5,772 nucleotides of DNA from Burkholderiales bacterium (GCA_011391855.1 JAABPT010000130.1:1-5772), one strand, 5' to 3'; counted from the first letter of the stretch, positions 1 to 5,772 are shown. Notes: a model not told the origin generated them from the letters alone. Numbers and translations: made by a program.

Positions 1-202
1 AGGTCATGAACCAGTCGGTGGAGAACGGCAACTGGCCTTTGCTCGGGCTCTTGCCGGCCACTTCCTTGTACAGGCGCAGCAGGCGTTCGTAGCTGAGGTC
101 GGTCTCGCTTTCCAGCACCTGCAGCCGCGCGCCGAGCTGGATCAAGGTGACGGCGCGTTCGATCTGCCGGGCTTCGGTGAGGATGCTCTTGCTGCGGGCC
201 AT
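1..202 (-). CDS. flhC: Flagellar transcriptional regulator FlhC, N-terminal part (partial)
   Basis: FlhC is the partner of FlhD in the heterohexameric FlhD4C2 master activator, a cytoplasmic DNA-binding complex that switches on class II flagellar promoters. Only about the first 67 codons are in the window; the gene continues past the left edge. The visible protein starts MARSKSILTEARQIERA and carries the segment LGARLQVLESETDLSYERL (about residues 23-41), then PFSTDWFMT at the edge. These closely match the N-terminal half of enterobacterial FlhC as I remember it. The cysteines that bind zinc in FlhC lie in the C-terminal part and cannot be checked here. The start is an ATG at 202-200 with only a weak GAGAA-type ribosome binding site. 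It lies 36 bases after the flhD stop, which fits cotranscription as flhDC. The family assignment is secure; completeness is unknown. Confidence 0.95.
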   Translation of the reverse strand, partial: MARSKSILTEARQIERAVTLIQLGARLQVLESETDLSYERLLRLYKEVAGKSPSKGQLPFSTDWFMT

Positions 203-238
203 GGTGGGTTCTCGGTGGCGTGGCGGGTGGCGTTGCGG

Positions 239-562
239 TCAGGCCGCTTCCTGATGGCGCCCGGCCATCAGGATGGACGCATGCAGGCGCGACATGCCGT
301 CGTTGGCGGCGCCCTTGCCATGGTTGGTGATGAGGTTCCACACCACGTCGTCGTCCATGCGGAAGCGGCACAGCAGCGTGTTGGTGGTGGCGATCTTCAT
401 CATCTGCGCCGGGGTCAGCGTGCCGATCAACGCGGCGGTGTCCTCGTTCACGCCCAGGCGGAACAGCGCCTGGTCGCGGTCGGTGCGGATCAGGCTCTGC
501 GCCAGCATCAGGTAGGAAAGGTTGGCTTCGCGGATCTCGGCCAGGATCTGTTCGCTGTTCAT
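239..562 (-). CDS. flhD: Flagellar transcriptional regulator FlhD
   Basis: FlhD forms the FlhD4C2 complex with FlhC; it does not bind DNA strongly alone but gives the complex its promoter specificity for flagellar class II genes. The 107-residue protein is slightly shorter than the roughly 116-119 residues of the enterobacterial protein, with the shortfall at the C-terminus. Recognisable parts are ILAEIREANLSYLMLAQSLI (residues 6-25), FRLGVNE (34-40) and the LTPAQMMKIATTNTLLCRFR segment (49-68). Cys65 falls where enterobacterial FlhD has its disulfide-forming cysteine. The ATG at 562-560 is preceded by a good Shine-Dalgarno, GGAGAAG at 573-567, four bases upstream, which fixes the start. flhC follows 36 bases downstream. 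The promoter should lie in 563-703, but I see no convincing sigma-70 pair there. flhDC is usually controlled by many regulators; none can be named from this sequence. Confidence 0.97.
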   Translation of the reverse strand: MNSEQILAEIREANLSYLMLAQSLIRTDRDQALFRLGVNEDTAALIGTLTPAQMMKIATTNTLLCRFRMDDDVVWNLITNHGKGAANDGMSRLHASILMAGRHQEAA

Positions 563-703
563 GGGTCTTCTCCAGGGTTTCGGGGGACACGAATCGATGG
601 AGTGAACTGTAGACAGACGAACTAGCGGCGGACATCAGCCCAGTTCCGTGGCTTCAGTCCTGCTTCTTCCACGGCGGCTGTCAGGCAAATTCCTACACGT
701 GGC

Positions 704-722
704 GCGGTCCGTGACGGACCGC
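704..722 (-). terminator. Perfect 8-bp hairpin after folE2, possible weak terminator
   Basis: Bases 704-711 (GCGGTCCG) and 715-722 (CGGACCGC) are perfect inverted repeats with a TGA loop, so RNA from either strand would form a strong GC-rich stem. It begins 15 bases after the folE2 stop codon in the direction of minus-strand transcription, a typical place for a terminator. However, the stem is not followed by a run of U, so an ordinary intrinsic terminator is not demonstrated. It could instead protect the 3' end of the mRNA, cause pausing, or be an operator. The rest of the 563-737 gap upstream of flhD shows no other feature I can support apart from the flhD ribosome binding site. Confidence 0.4.
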
Positions 723-737
723 ACGGGCGGTGCTGCC

Positions 738-1541
738 TCAGCGCTCGATGCGCGCGTAGGCGCTGTGGTTGTGTATCGACTCGAAATTCTCTACGTCGAC
801 CCGATAGCGGCCGATGCGGGCGTCGGCATTCAGCCGCAGCGCCACGTCGCGCACCAGGTCCTCGACGAACTTGGGGTTCTCGTAGGCGCGCTCGGTGATC
901 CACTTCTCGTCGCTGCGCTTGAGCAAGGGCCAGATCTCGCTGGATGCACTGTCCTCGGCAAAGCGCACCAGTTCGTGCCACTCGACGGGCTCACGAAGTT
1001 CCACGCGCAGCGTCACCAGCGAACGCTGGTTGTGCGCACCGTAGTCGGAGATTTCCTTCGAGCAGGGGCACAGGCTCTTCACTGGCACGCCCACTTCCAT
1101 CCACACCGCGGTGGTGCCGGTGCGGGTTTCGGCGATCCAGCGGCCCTGGTAGTCGAGCAGGCTCTGCAAGCCCGACACCGGCGCACGCTTGCGGATGAAG
1201 AAGCTGAACGCGGCTTCGATACGGCCTTCCTGTGCCCCCAGCTTGACCAGCATGGCGGCGTGGCGCTCACGCAGCGTGGCGGCGTCCAGCGGCACGTCCA
1301 GCGCTTCCAGCCAGGCCACGAAGCGCGACATGTGGGTGCCCTTTTTCTCGGCCGGCAGCGCCACGTCCAGTGACCACAGCGCCGCCGTGGCCTGCACCGC
1401 GCCGGCCACGCGCAGCTGCAGCGGGTAGCGCACGTCCTTCACGCCCACGCGCTGGATTGCCAGGTGGCGTTCGTCGCGCGCGCTTTGCGTGTCGGGGATG
1501 TGCAGGGCGTCGGTGAGTTTGTTCATGACCGGGTCAAGCAT
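738..1541 (-). CDS. folE2: GTP cyclohydrolase IB (FolE2 type)
   Basis: FolE2 hydrolyses GTP to 7,8-dihydroneopterin triphosphate and formate, the entry step to folate and other pterins, in the cytoplasm. It replaces the zinc-dependent FolE (type IA) and in characterised members works with several metals. The 267-residue product has the usual family length. Visible conserved blocks are EKKGTHMSRF (65-73), SLCPCSKEISDYGAHNQRS (156-174), ENPKFVED (221-228) and ESIHNHSAYA (254-263). The first Cys of CPCSKE (Cys158) matches the residue regarded as catalytically important in the family. The start at 1541 is preferred because AAAGG sits five bases upstream; an in-frame ATG at 1526 (MNKLTDALH) is possible but has no ribosome binding site. 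The gene lies 61 bases after dxs on the same strand, so it may be the last gene of that operon or have its own promoter in the gap. A hairpin follows its stop. Confidence 0.95.
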   Translation of the reverse strand: MLDPVMNKLTDALHIPDTQSARDERHLAIQRVGVKDVRYPLQLRVAGAVQATAALWSLDVALPAEKKGTHMSRFVAWLEALDVPLDAATLRERHAAMLVKLGAQEGRIEAAFSFFIRKRAPVSGLQSLLDYQGRWIAETRTGTTAVWMEVGVPVKSLCPCSKEISDYGAHNQRSLVTLRVELREPVEWHELVRFAEDSASSEIWPLLKRSDEKWITERAYENPKFVEDLVRDVALRLNADARIGRYRVDVENFESIHNHSAYARIER

Positions 1542-1602
1542 GCCTGCCTTTGCGCGCCGACAGGGCCACGCGGTTTACACGACGCCGTTCGAATGAATTG
1601 AA

Positions 1603-3489
1603 TCAGGCGTTGACGGCGGCCAACGAGGGCCGGCTGCCGAAGCGCTGCAGGATGGAGGCTTCGATGCCGGCAGCGTCCAGCCCGCACAGAGACAGCAGCT
1701 GGGCCGGATCGCCGTGCTCCACGAAGCGGTCGGGCAGGCCGAGTTGCAGCACCGGCACCGCCAGCCCCGCGGCCGCCAGGCATTCCAGCACGGCGCTGCC
1801 CGCACCGCCCATGATGCAGCCCTCTTCCACCGTGACCAGCCCTTCGTGCGTGCGCGCCAGTTCCAGCACCAGCGCCTCGTCCAGCGGCTTGGCAAAACGC
1901 ATGTCGGCCACGGTGCAGCCCAGGCTTTCCGCCGCCTGCAGCGCCGGGTGCAGCAAGGTGCCGAAGGCCAGCACGGCCAACCGCTGGCCTTGCCGCCGCA
2001 GCACGCCCTGGCCCCAGGGCCATTCGTTCAGCGCGGTCTCCACGGCCACGCCGGCACCCACACCGCGCGGGTAACGCACGGCCACCGGGTGGTTCTGGCG
2101 GAAGGCGGTGGTCAGCGCCTGGCGGCATTCGTTCTCGTCGCTGGGCGTGAGCAGGCTGCAGTTGGGAATGCAGCGCACGTAGGCAATGTCGTAGGCGCCG
2201 GCGTGGGTAGGGCCGTCGGCGCCCACCAGGCCGGCGCGGTCGAGCGCGAAGACCACCGGCAGGTTCTGCAGCGCCACGTCGTGGATGAGCTGGTCGTAGC
2301 CGCGTTGCAGGAAGGTGCTGTAGATGGCCACCACCGGCTTCAGGCCTTCGCAGGCCATGCCGGCGGCAAAGGTCACGGCATGCTGCTCGGCGATGCCCAC
2401 GTCGTGGTAGCGCTTGGGGAATCGGCGGTGGAACTCGACCATGCCCGAGCCTTCGCGCATCGCCGGCGTGATGCCGATCAGCCGATCGTCGGTCTCGGCC
2501 ATGTCGCACAGCCACTGCCCGAAGACCTGGGTGAAGGTGGGCTTGCTGGGCACGCTCTTGGGGAATCCGAGCGCGGGGTCGAACTTGCCGCTGGCGGCGT
2601 GGTATTTCACCGGGTCGGCCTCGGCCAGCTTGTAGCCGTAGCCCTTCTTGGTAACCACGTGCAGGAACTGCGGCCCGCGCTTGGCGCGCAGGTTTTCCAG
2701 CGTCGGCACCAGTGCGTCGAGGTCGTGGCCGTCGATGGGGCCCACGTAGTTGAAGCCGAATTCCTCGAAGATGGTGCCGGGCACGACCATGCCCTTGGCA
2801 TGTTCCTCGAAGCGGCGCGCCAGCTCGAACAGCGGCGGCGCCGCCTTCAGCACGCCCTTCACGCCCTCGCGCGCAGCCTCGTAGAAATTGCCGCTCATCA
2901 ACCGCGCCAGGTATTTGTTGAGCGCGCCTACCGGCGGGCTGATCGACATGTCGTTGTCGTTGAGCACCACCAGGAGGTCGGCGTTGATGCCGTCGTGGCT
3001 GACGCCGGCGTTGTTCAGCGCCTCGAAGGCCATGCCGGCGCTCATGGCGCCGTCGCCGATGACGGCCACCGCACGGCGGTCCTCACCCTTGAGCTGTGCG
3101 GCGCGCGCCATGCCCAATGCGGCCGAGATGGAGGTGGAGCTGTGCGCCGTGCCGAAGGTGTCGTATTCGCTTTCGTCGCGGCGCGGAAAGCCGCCGATGC
3201 CGCCCAACTGGCGCAGCGTGTGCATCTGGTCGCGGCGGCCGGTCAGCACCTTGTGCGGGTAGGTCTGGTGGCCCACGTCCCACACCAGCCGGTCGTAGGG
3301 GGTGTTGAAGACATAGTGCAGCGCCACGGTCAGTTCCACCGTGCCCAGGTTGCTGCCCAGGTGGCCGCCGGTCTGGCTGACGGTGTTGAGCACGAACTGG
3401 CGCAACTCGCTGGCCACGACCTCGAGTTCGGGGCGCGACAGCCGGCGCAGGTCGGCCGGGCTCTGGATCTTCTTCAACAACGTGTCCAT
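1603..3489 (-). CDS. dxs: 1-deoxy-D-xylulose-5-phosphate synthase (Dxs)
   Basis: Dxs condenses pyruvate with glyceraldehyde 3-phosphate, releasing CO2, to give 1-deoxy-D-xylulose 5-phosphate. This is the first and flux-controlling step of the MEP isoprenoid pathway and also feeds thiamine and pyridoxal synthesis. The 628-residue protein has the full family length. In order it shows GGHLGSNLGTVEL (41-53, with His43 near the active site), the thiamine diphosphate/Mg motif GDGAMSAGMAFEALNNAG (145-162), GIAEQHAVTFAAGMA (365-379, Glu368 at the position of the catalytic Glu that activates the cofactor), and DRAGLVGADGPTHAGAYD (417-434, His429). A C-terminal transketolase-type domain follows. The ATG at 3489 is one base after the ispA stop (TGATATG) and has a weak GAAAG ahead of it. 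A TTG at 3507, inside ispA, would add six residues (MSVKAD) but is less likely. Translation is probably coupled to ispA. No residue expected in the active site appears to be missing. Confidence 0.98.
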   Translation of the reverse strand: MDTLLKKIQSPADLRRLSRPELEVVASELRQFVLNTVSQTGGHLGSNLGTVELTVALHYVFNTPYDRLVWDVGHQTYPHKVLTGRRDQMHTLRQLGGIGGFPRRDESEYDTFGTAHSSTSISAALGMARAAQLKGEDRRAVAVIGDGAMSAGMAFEALNNAGVSHDGINADLLVVLNDNDMSISPPVGALNKYLARLMSGNFYEAAREGVKGVLKAAPPLFELARRFEEHAKGMVVPGTIFEEFGFNYVGPIDGHDLDALVPTLENLRAKRGPQFLHVVTKKGYGYKLAEADPVKYHAASGKFDPALGFPKSVPSKPTFTQVFGQWLCDMAETDDRLIGITPAMREGSGMVEFHRRFPKRYHDVGIAEQHAVTFAAGMACEGLKPVVAIYSTFLQRGYDQLIHDVALQNLPVVFALDRAGLVGADGPTHAGAYDIAYVRCIPNCSLLTPSDENECRQALTTAFRQNHPVAVRYPRGVGAGVAVETALNEWPWGQGVLRRQGQRLAVLAFGTLLHPALQAAESLGCTVADMRFAKPLDEALVLELARTHEGLVTVEEGCIMGGAGSAVLECLAAAGLAVPVLQLGLPDRFVEHGDPAQLLSLCGLDAAGIEASILQRFGSRPSLAAVNA

Positions 3490-3490
3490 A

Positions 3491-4408
3491 TCAGCTTTCA
3501 CGCTCAACGACTTTGTCGGCCAGCACGGTCAGCCAGCCCGCGCTGGCGCTCAGGCCGCTGCGCGCCAGTGCCGTCAATGCCTGCTCGCGCAGATCTTCGG
3601 CATGGCGACGGGCGGCGGCGAGGCCCAGCACCGAGACGTAGGTCGGCTTGTTGTGGTCGAGATCCTTGCCTGCGGTCTTGCCCAGCGTCTCCGACGCCTG
3701 GGTGACGTCCAGGATGTCGTCCACCACCTGGAAGGCCAGCCCGACGGCGGCGCCGTAGTCGGCGAGCGCGGTCCAGGCGGTGGCATCGGCGCGGCCGCAG
3801 GCCGCCCCCATCAGCACGCTGGCCTGCAGCAGCGCGCCGGTCTTGCGGCGGTGCATGTCGCGCAGCGCCGTCTCGTCCAGCCTCTGCCCGATGCTGGCCA
3901 GGTCGATGGCCTGCCCGCCGGCCATGCCGGCGTGGCCGGCGGCGCGCGCCAGCAGAGCGGTCAGCCGCGCCTGCAGCGCGGGCGCCACGCCCGCGTCGGG
4001 GGTCAGCACCTCGAAGGCCAGCGCCTGCATCGCGTCGCCGGCCAGCATGGCCTGGGCCTGGCCGAATTGCACGTGCACGGTGGGCTTGCCGCGGCGCAGC
4101 ACGTCGTTGTCCATGCAGGGCATGTCGTCGTGCACCAGCGAATAGGCGTGGATCAGCTCCACCGCCACCGCCGCACGCAGCGCCGCGACCGGCTCGCCGG
4201 CCACGGCTTCGCGGGCCGCCAGCACGAGCAACGGCCGCAGCCGCTTGCCGCCGTCGAGCACGCCATAGCGCATGGCCGCGCCCAGACCGGCCGGCGCATC
4301 GGCCGGCACCCAGGATTCCAGCGCGGCCTCCACGTCGGCCAGTTGTTGGCGTGCCCAGGCTTCGAAGTCGGACGCGGTCGGATGGGGGGCCGTCACGAGG
4401 CGCCCCAT
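3491..4408 (-). CDS. ispA: (2E,6E)-farnesyl diphosphate synthase (IspA)
   Basis: IspA elongates dimethylallyl diphosphate with two isopentenyl diphosphates, via geranyl diphosphate, to farnesyl diphosphate, the C15 precursor for quinone side chains, undecaprenyl phosphate and hopanoid-like products. The 305-residue protein has the typical length. It shows GGKRLRPLL (53-61), the first Asp-rich motif DDMPCMDND with the following LRRGKPTVH (94-112), the GGQAIDL segment (164-170), the KTGALL segment (189-194) and the second Asp-rich motif QVVDDILDVT (227-236). The two residues inserted in the first Asp motif are typical of bacterial (type II) FPP synthases. The ATG at 4408 overlaps xseB by 16 bases. 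A GTG at 4396-4394 overlaps the xseB stop as GTGA and would remove four residues; neither has a strong ribosome binding site. dxs follows one base after its stop, so supply and use of C5 units are encoded together. Confidence 0.97.
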   Translation of the reverse strand: MGRLVTAPHPTASDFEAWARQQLADVEAALESWVPADAPAGLGAAMRYGVLDGGKRLRPLLVLAAREAVAGEPVAALRAAVAVELIHAYSLVHDDMPCMDNDVLRRGKPTVHVQFGQAQAMLAGDAMQALAFEVLTPDAGVAPALQARLTALLARAAGHAGMAGGQAIDLASIGQRLDETALRDMHRRKTGALLQASVLMGAACGRADATAWTALADYGAAVGLAFQVVDDILDVTQASETLGKTAGKDLDHNKPTYVSVLGLAAARRHAEDLREQALTALARSGLSASAGWLTVLADKVVERES

Positions 4409-4629
4409 GGCTTGAGCTGCCCGTCGTCCAGCACCTTCACCTGGTCCTCCACTGCCTGCAGGCGGCCGCGGCAGTAGGCCAGCAGGTCGGCACCGCGGCG
4501 GTAGCCGTCCAGCAGCTGGTCCAGCGGCAGCTGCCCGCCTTCCATCTGCACCACCAGGCGGTCCAGCTCGGCCAGGGCCTGTTCGTAGCTGGCGGGTTCC
4601 TTGCTTGCGGATGCGGCGCTTCTTGCCAT
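4393..4629 (-). CDS. xseB: Exodeoxyribonuclease VII small subunit (XseB)
   Basis: XseB is the small, helical subunit that assembles in several copies on the XseA large subunit to form exonuclease VII, which degrades single-stranded DNA from both ends and acts in repair. The 78-residue product has the family length. The core is SYEQALAELDRLVVQMEGGQ (14-33), followed by LPLDQLLDGYRRGADLLAYCRGRLQ and a VKVL segment, the characteristic two-helix pattern ending in a short tail. The start is the ATG at 4629. A TTG at 4665 would add 12 residues, but it lies upstream of a likely -10 box at 4660-4655, so it would not be in the transcript. There is no clear Shine-Dalgarno before the ATG. xseA is not in the window. 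xseB upstream of ispA and dxs is a widespread arrangement in proteobacteria; the functional link between the nuclease subunit and isoprenoid synthesis is not obvious. Confidence 0.95.
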   Translation of the reverse strand: MARSAASASKEPASYEQALAELDRLVVQMEGGQLPLDQLLDGYRRGADLLAYCRGRLQAVEDQVKVLDDGQLKPWGAS

Positions 4630-4654
4630 TTCGGGAGATGAAATTTGAAGCCCG

Positions 4655-4677
4655 ATTCTAGACAAAGCGCCCAGCGC
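4655..4677 (-). promoter_or_regulatory. Candidate sigma-70 promoter for xseB-ispA-dxs
   Basis: On the minus strand TAGAAT (4660-4655) matches the -10 consensus at five of six bases. The best -35 candidate is TTGGGC (about 4681-4676), which has the TTG but only a 15-base spacer, so it is weak. Transcription would start near 4648, giving a leader of roughly 20 bases before the xseB ATG. The position, in the divergent gap just ahead of the operon, is right. This is a consensus match by eye and not a demonstrated promoter. Confidence 0.4.
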
Positions 4678-4752
4678 CCAACCCCAGCCCAGAAGCGCCC
4701 TGGCGCCGCCGCGCCGGGCGGGCCTGCCGCAAGGCCATCCGGCCCCGCGCAG

Positions 4753-4781
4753 TCAGTGCCGGCAAGGCCGCCCGGTACAAT
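4753..4781 (+). promoter_or_regulatory. Candidate promoter for the Rieske oxygenase gene
   Basis: TACAAT at 4776-4781, in the context GGTACAATGCAC, matches the -10 consensus at five of six bases and has the form common in Burkholderiales promoters. The hexamer 17 bases upstream (TCAGTG, 4753-4758) is a poor -35, which suggests a weak or activator-dependent promoter. Transcription from about 4788 would leave a leader of about 100 bases before the start codon at 4890. I checked that leader for familiar riboswitch patterns by eye and recognised none. Confidence 0.45.
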
Positions 4782-4869
4782 GCACTTTTCTCCGCAGCCG
4801 GTTGGCTTCGGTTTCGTTGGCCGGCGGCCCCGCCAGGGATCGTTAGGCGAGGGGGTCGATACACCTGCC

Positions 4870-4889
4870 AAGGAGGATCCGATCGGATC
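4870..4889 (+). promoter_or_regulatory. Strong Shine-Dalgarno followed by 14-bp palindrome before the oxygenase start
   Basis: AAGGAGG at 4870-4876 is a near-perfect Shine-Dalgarno, but it ends 13 bases before the ATG at 4890, longer than the usual 5-9. The last G of this element and the following bases form a perfect palindrome, GATCCGATCGGATC (4876-4889), containing three GATC sites. In RNA it could fold as a 5-bp stem with a four-base loop, which would shorten the effective distance between ribosome binding site and start codon. As DNA it could be an operator. Both roles are inferred; the sequence elements themselves are directly visible. Confidence 0.6.
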
Positions 4890-5772
4890 ATGTCGGACCT
4901 GAGCATCAGTCTCGACGCGCTGCAGCGCAGCCGTCTGCAACTTCCGGTTTCCAGTTATTTCGACGAGGGTCTGTTCCGCAGCGAACAGGAACTCATCTTC
5001 CAGCCCTCGCCGCGCTATCTCGGTCACGAATTGGCCGTGCCGGAGACGGGCGACTACCTGGCGCTGGCGCAGGAAGGCGAAGGTCGGGCCCTGGTGCGCA
5101 CGCAAGACGGCATCGAACTGGTGTCCAACGTCTGCCGCCACCGCCAGGCAGTGATGCTGCAGGGCCGCGGACACACGCAGCAGAATATCGTCTGCCCGCT
5201 GCACCGCTGGACCTACGACCTGCACGGAAAGCTGGTCGGCGCGCCGCACTTCGCAGAAGACCCTTGCCTGGATCTGCGCCGCTACCCGGTGCAGAACTGG
5301 CACGGGCTCTTGTTCGAGCACGCCGGCCGCGAAGTCGTCGGCGACCTGTCGCAGCTGGGCCCGGCCGCCGAACTGGACTTCAGCGGCTATGTCTTCGACC
5401 GCGCGGTGCAGCACCAATGCGAATACAACTGGAAGACCTTCATCGAGGTCTACCTGGAGGACTACCACGTCGGTCCGTTCCACCCCGGCCTGGGCCACTT
5501 CGTGACCTGTGAAGACCTGGCCTGGGAATTCGGCACCCATCATTCCGTGCAGACCGTGGGCGTGAACCAGGCGCTGGCGCGACCGGGCTCGCCGGTCTAC
5601 CGGCGCTGGCACGAAAGCCTGCTGGCGTTCCGCGGTGGCCAGGCGCCGGCGCACGGCGCCATCTGGCTGACCTATTTTCCCACCGTCATGGTGGAGTGGT
5701 ATCCGCATGTGCTGGTGGTTTCCACGCTGTTTCCCCAAGGCCCGCGCAAGACGCTGAACCTGGTGGAATTCT
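4890..5772 (+). CDS. Rieske [2Fe-2S] aromatic-ring-hydroxylating-type oxygenase, alpha subunit (partial, 3' end missing)
   Basis: This gene encodes the N-terminal 294 residues of a Rieske non-haem iron oxygenase; it is open to the right edge, so the C-terminus is missing. The Rieske domain has the cluster ligands in the pattern C-x-H-x17-C-x2-H: Cys82, His84, Cys102 and His105. The catalytic domain begins with NWKTFIEVYLEDYHVGPFHP (180-199). His193 and His198 fit the two mononuclear-iron His ligands, and Glu190 lies at the position of the residue (Asp or Glu) that bridges the two metal centres between subunits. The third carboxylate ligand should lie beyond the window. Such enzymes need a separate reductase, which is not visible here. 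The substrate cannot be told: aromatic rings, quaternary amines (as in CntA-type enzymes) and other compounds are used across this family. The gene is divergent from xseB. The ATG is chosen because no in-frame start lies between it and the Shine-Dalgarno. Confidence 0.9.
   Translation, partial: MSDLSISLDALQRSRLQLPVSSYFDEGLFRSEQELIFQPSPRYLGHELAVPETGDYLALAQEGEGRALVRTQDGIELVSNVCRHRQAVMLQGRGHTQQNIVCPLHRWTYDLHGKLVGAPHFAEDPCLDLRRYPVQNWHGLLFEHAGREVVGDLSQLGPAAELDFSGYVFDRAVQHQCEYNWKTFIEVYLEDYHVGPFHPGLGHFVTCEDLAWEFGTHHSVQTVGVNQALARPGSPVYRRWHESLLAFRGGQAPAHGAIWLTYFPTVMVEWYPHVLVVSTLFPQGPRKTLNLVEF

Noticed and set aside
607..640. Possible sigma-70 promoter for flhD with TACAGT (minus strand) as -10
   Set aside because: Only four of six -10 matches and no acceptable -35 at 16-18 bases; too weak to list.
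648..1373. A 241-codon plus-strand frame opposite folE2
   Set aside because: FolE2 on the other strand has all family motifs; this frame has none and no ribosome binding site was seen.
1542..1602. Terminator or promoter between dxs and folE2
   Set aside because: No stable hairpin with a U tract and no convincing promoter pair seen; only a ribosome binding site for folE2 can be supported.
1714..3705. A 663-codon open frame on the plus strand opposite dxs and part of ispA
   Set aside because: It mirrors codons of clearly identified Dxs and IspA; the translation is rich in His, Ala, Gly and Arg with no recognisable domain. Long antisense frames are expected at this GC content.
3341..4477. A 378-codon plus-strand frame opposite ispA
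   Set aside because: Shadow of ispA; its composition follows the complementary codons and no family is recognisable.
4821..4870. Possible fluoride or guanidine riboswitch in the oxygenase leader (stretches such as TTAGGCGA and GGCGG/CCGCC)
   Set aside because: The conserved core bases and helix arrangement of those classes, as far as I remember them, are not present.
4437..5738. A 433-codon minus-strand frame opposite the Rieske gene and across the intergenic region
   Set aside because: It runs antisense to a recognised oxygenase with cluster-ligand motifs and through both candidate promoters; low-complexity composition and no domain.

Overview
The window is GC-rich, gene-dense chromosomal DNA. 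It most resembles a betaproteobacterium of the order Burkholderiales, probably Comamonadaceae or a close relative. The clues are the FlhD/FlhC type of flagellar master regulator, the xseB-ispA-dxs order, a type IB GTP cyclohydrolase (FolE2) next to dxs, a betaproteobacterial '-10' of the form GTACAATGC, and FarPP synthase and Dxs sequences of proteobacterial type. The taxonomic placement is inferred from gene content and remembered protein similarity; no search was run.

Layout: almost everything is on the minus strand, so the order of transcription runs from right to left. From about 4630 downward the genes are xseB (exonuclease VII small subunit), ispA (farnesyl diphosphate synthase), dxs (1-deoxy-D-xylulose-5-phosphate synthase) and folE2 (GTP cyclohydrolase IB). 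After a 175-base gap containing a perfect hairpin come flhD and the 5' part of flhC, which runs off the left edge. On the right, a plus-strand gene starts at 4890 and runs off the right edge. It encodes a Rieske-type [2Fe-2S] non-haem iron oxygenase alpha subunit. It is divergent from xseB across a 260-base intergenic region that probably holds both promoters.

How the genes work together: Dxs makes the first committed intermediate of the MEP isoprenoid pathway, and IspA condenses the resulting C5 units to farnesyl diphosphate, which feeds quinones, undecaprenyl phosphate and similar products. Their coding regions are separated by one base, and xseB overlaps ispA, so the three form a tight translationally linked operon. 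folE2 follows dxs after 61 bases and may be cotranscribed; it starts folate/pterin synthesis. flhDC is a separate unit that turns on flagellar gene expression.

No mobile element, CRISPR array, tRNA/rRNA gene or clearly new multi-gene system is visible. The long opposite-strand reading frames are shadows caused by high GC. The most noteworthy items are the orphan-looking Rieske oxygenase divergent from the isoprenoid operon, a perfect 14-bp palindrome between its Shine-Dalgarno and start codon, and the SD-less short leader inferred for xseB.
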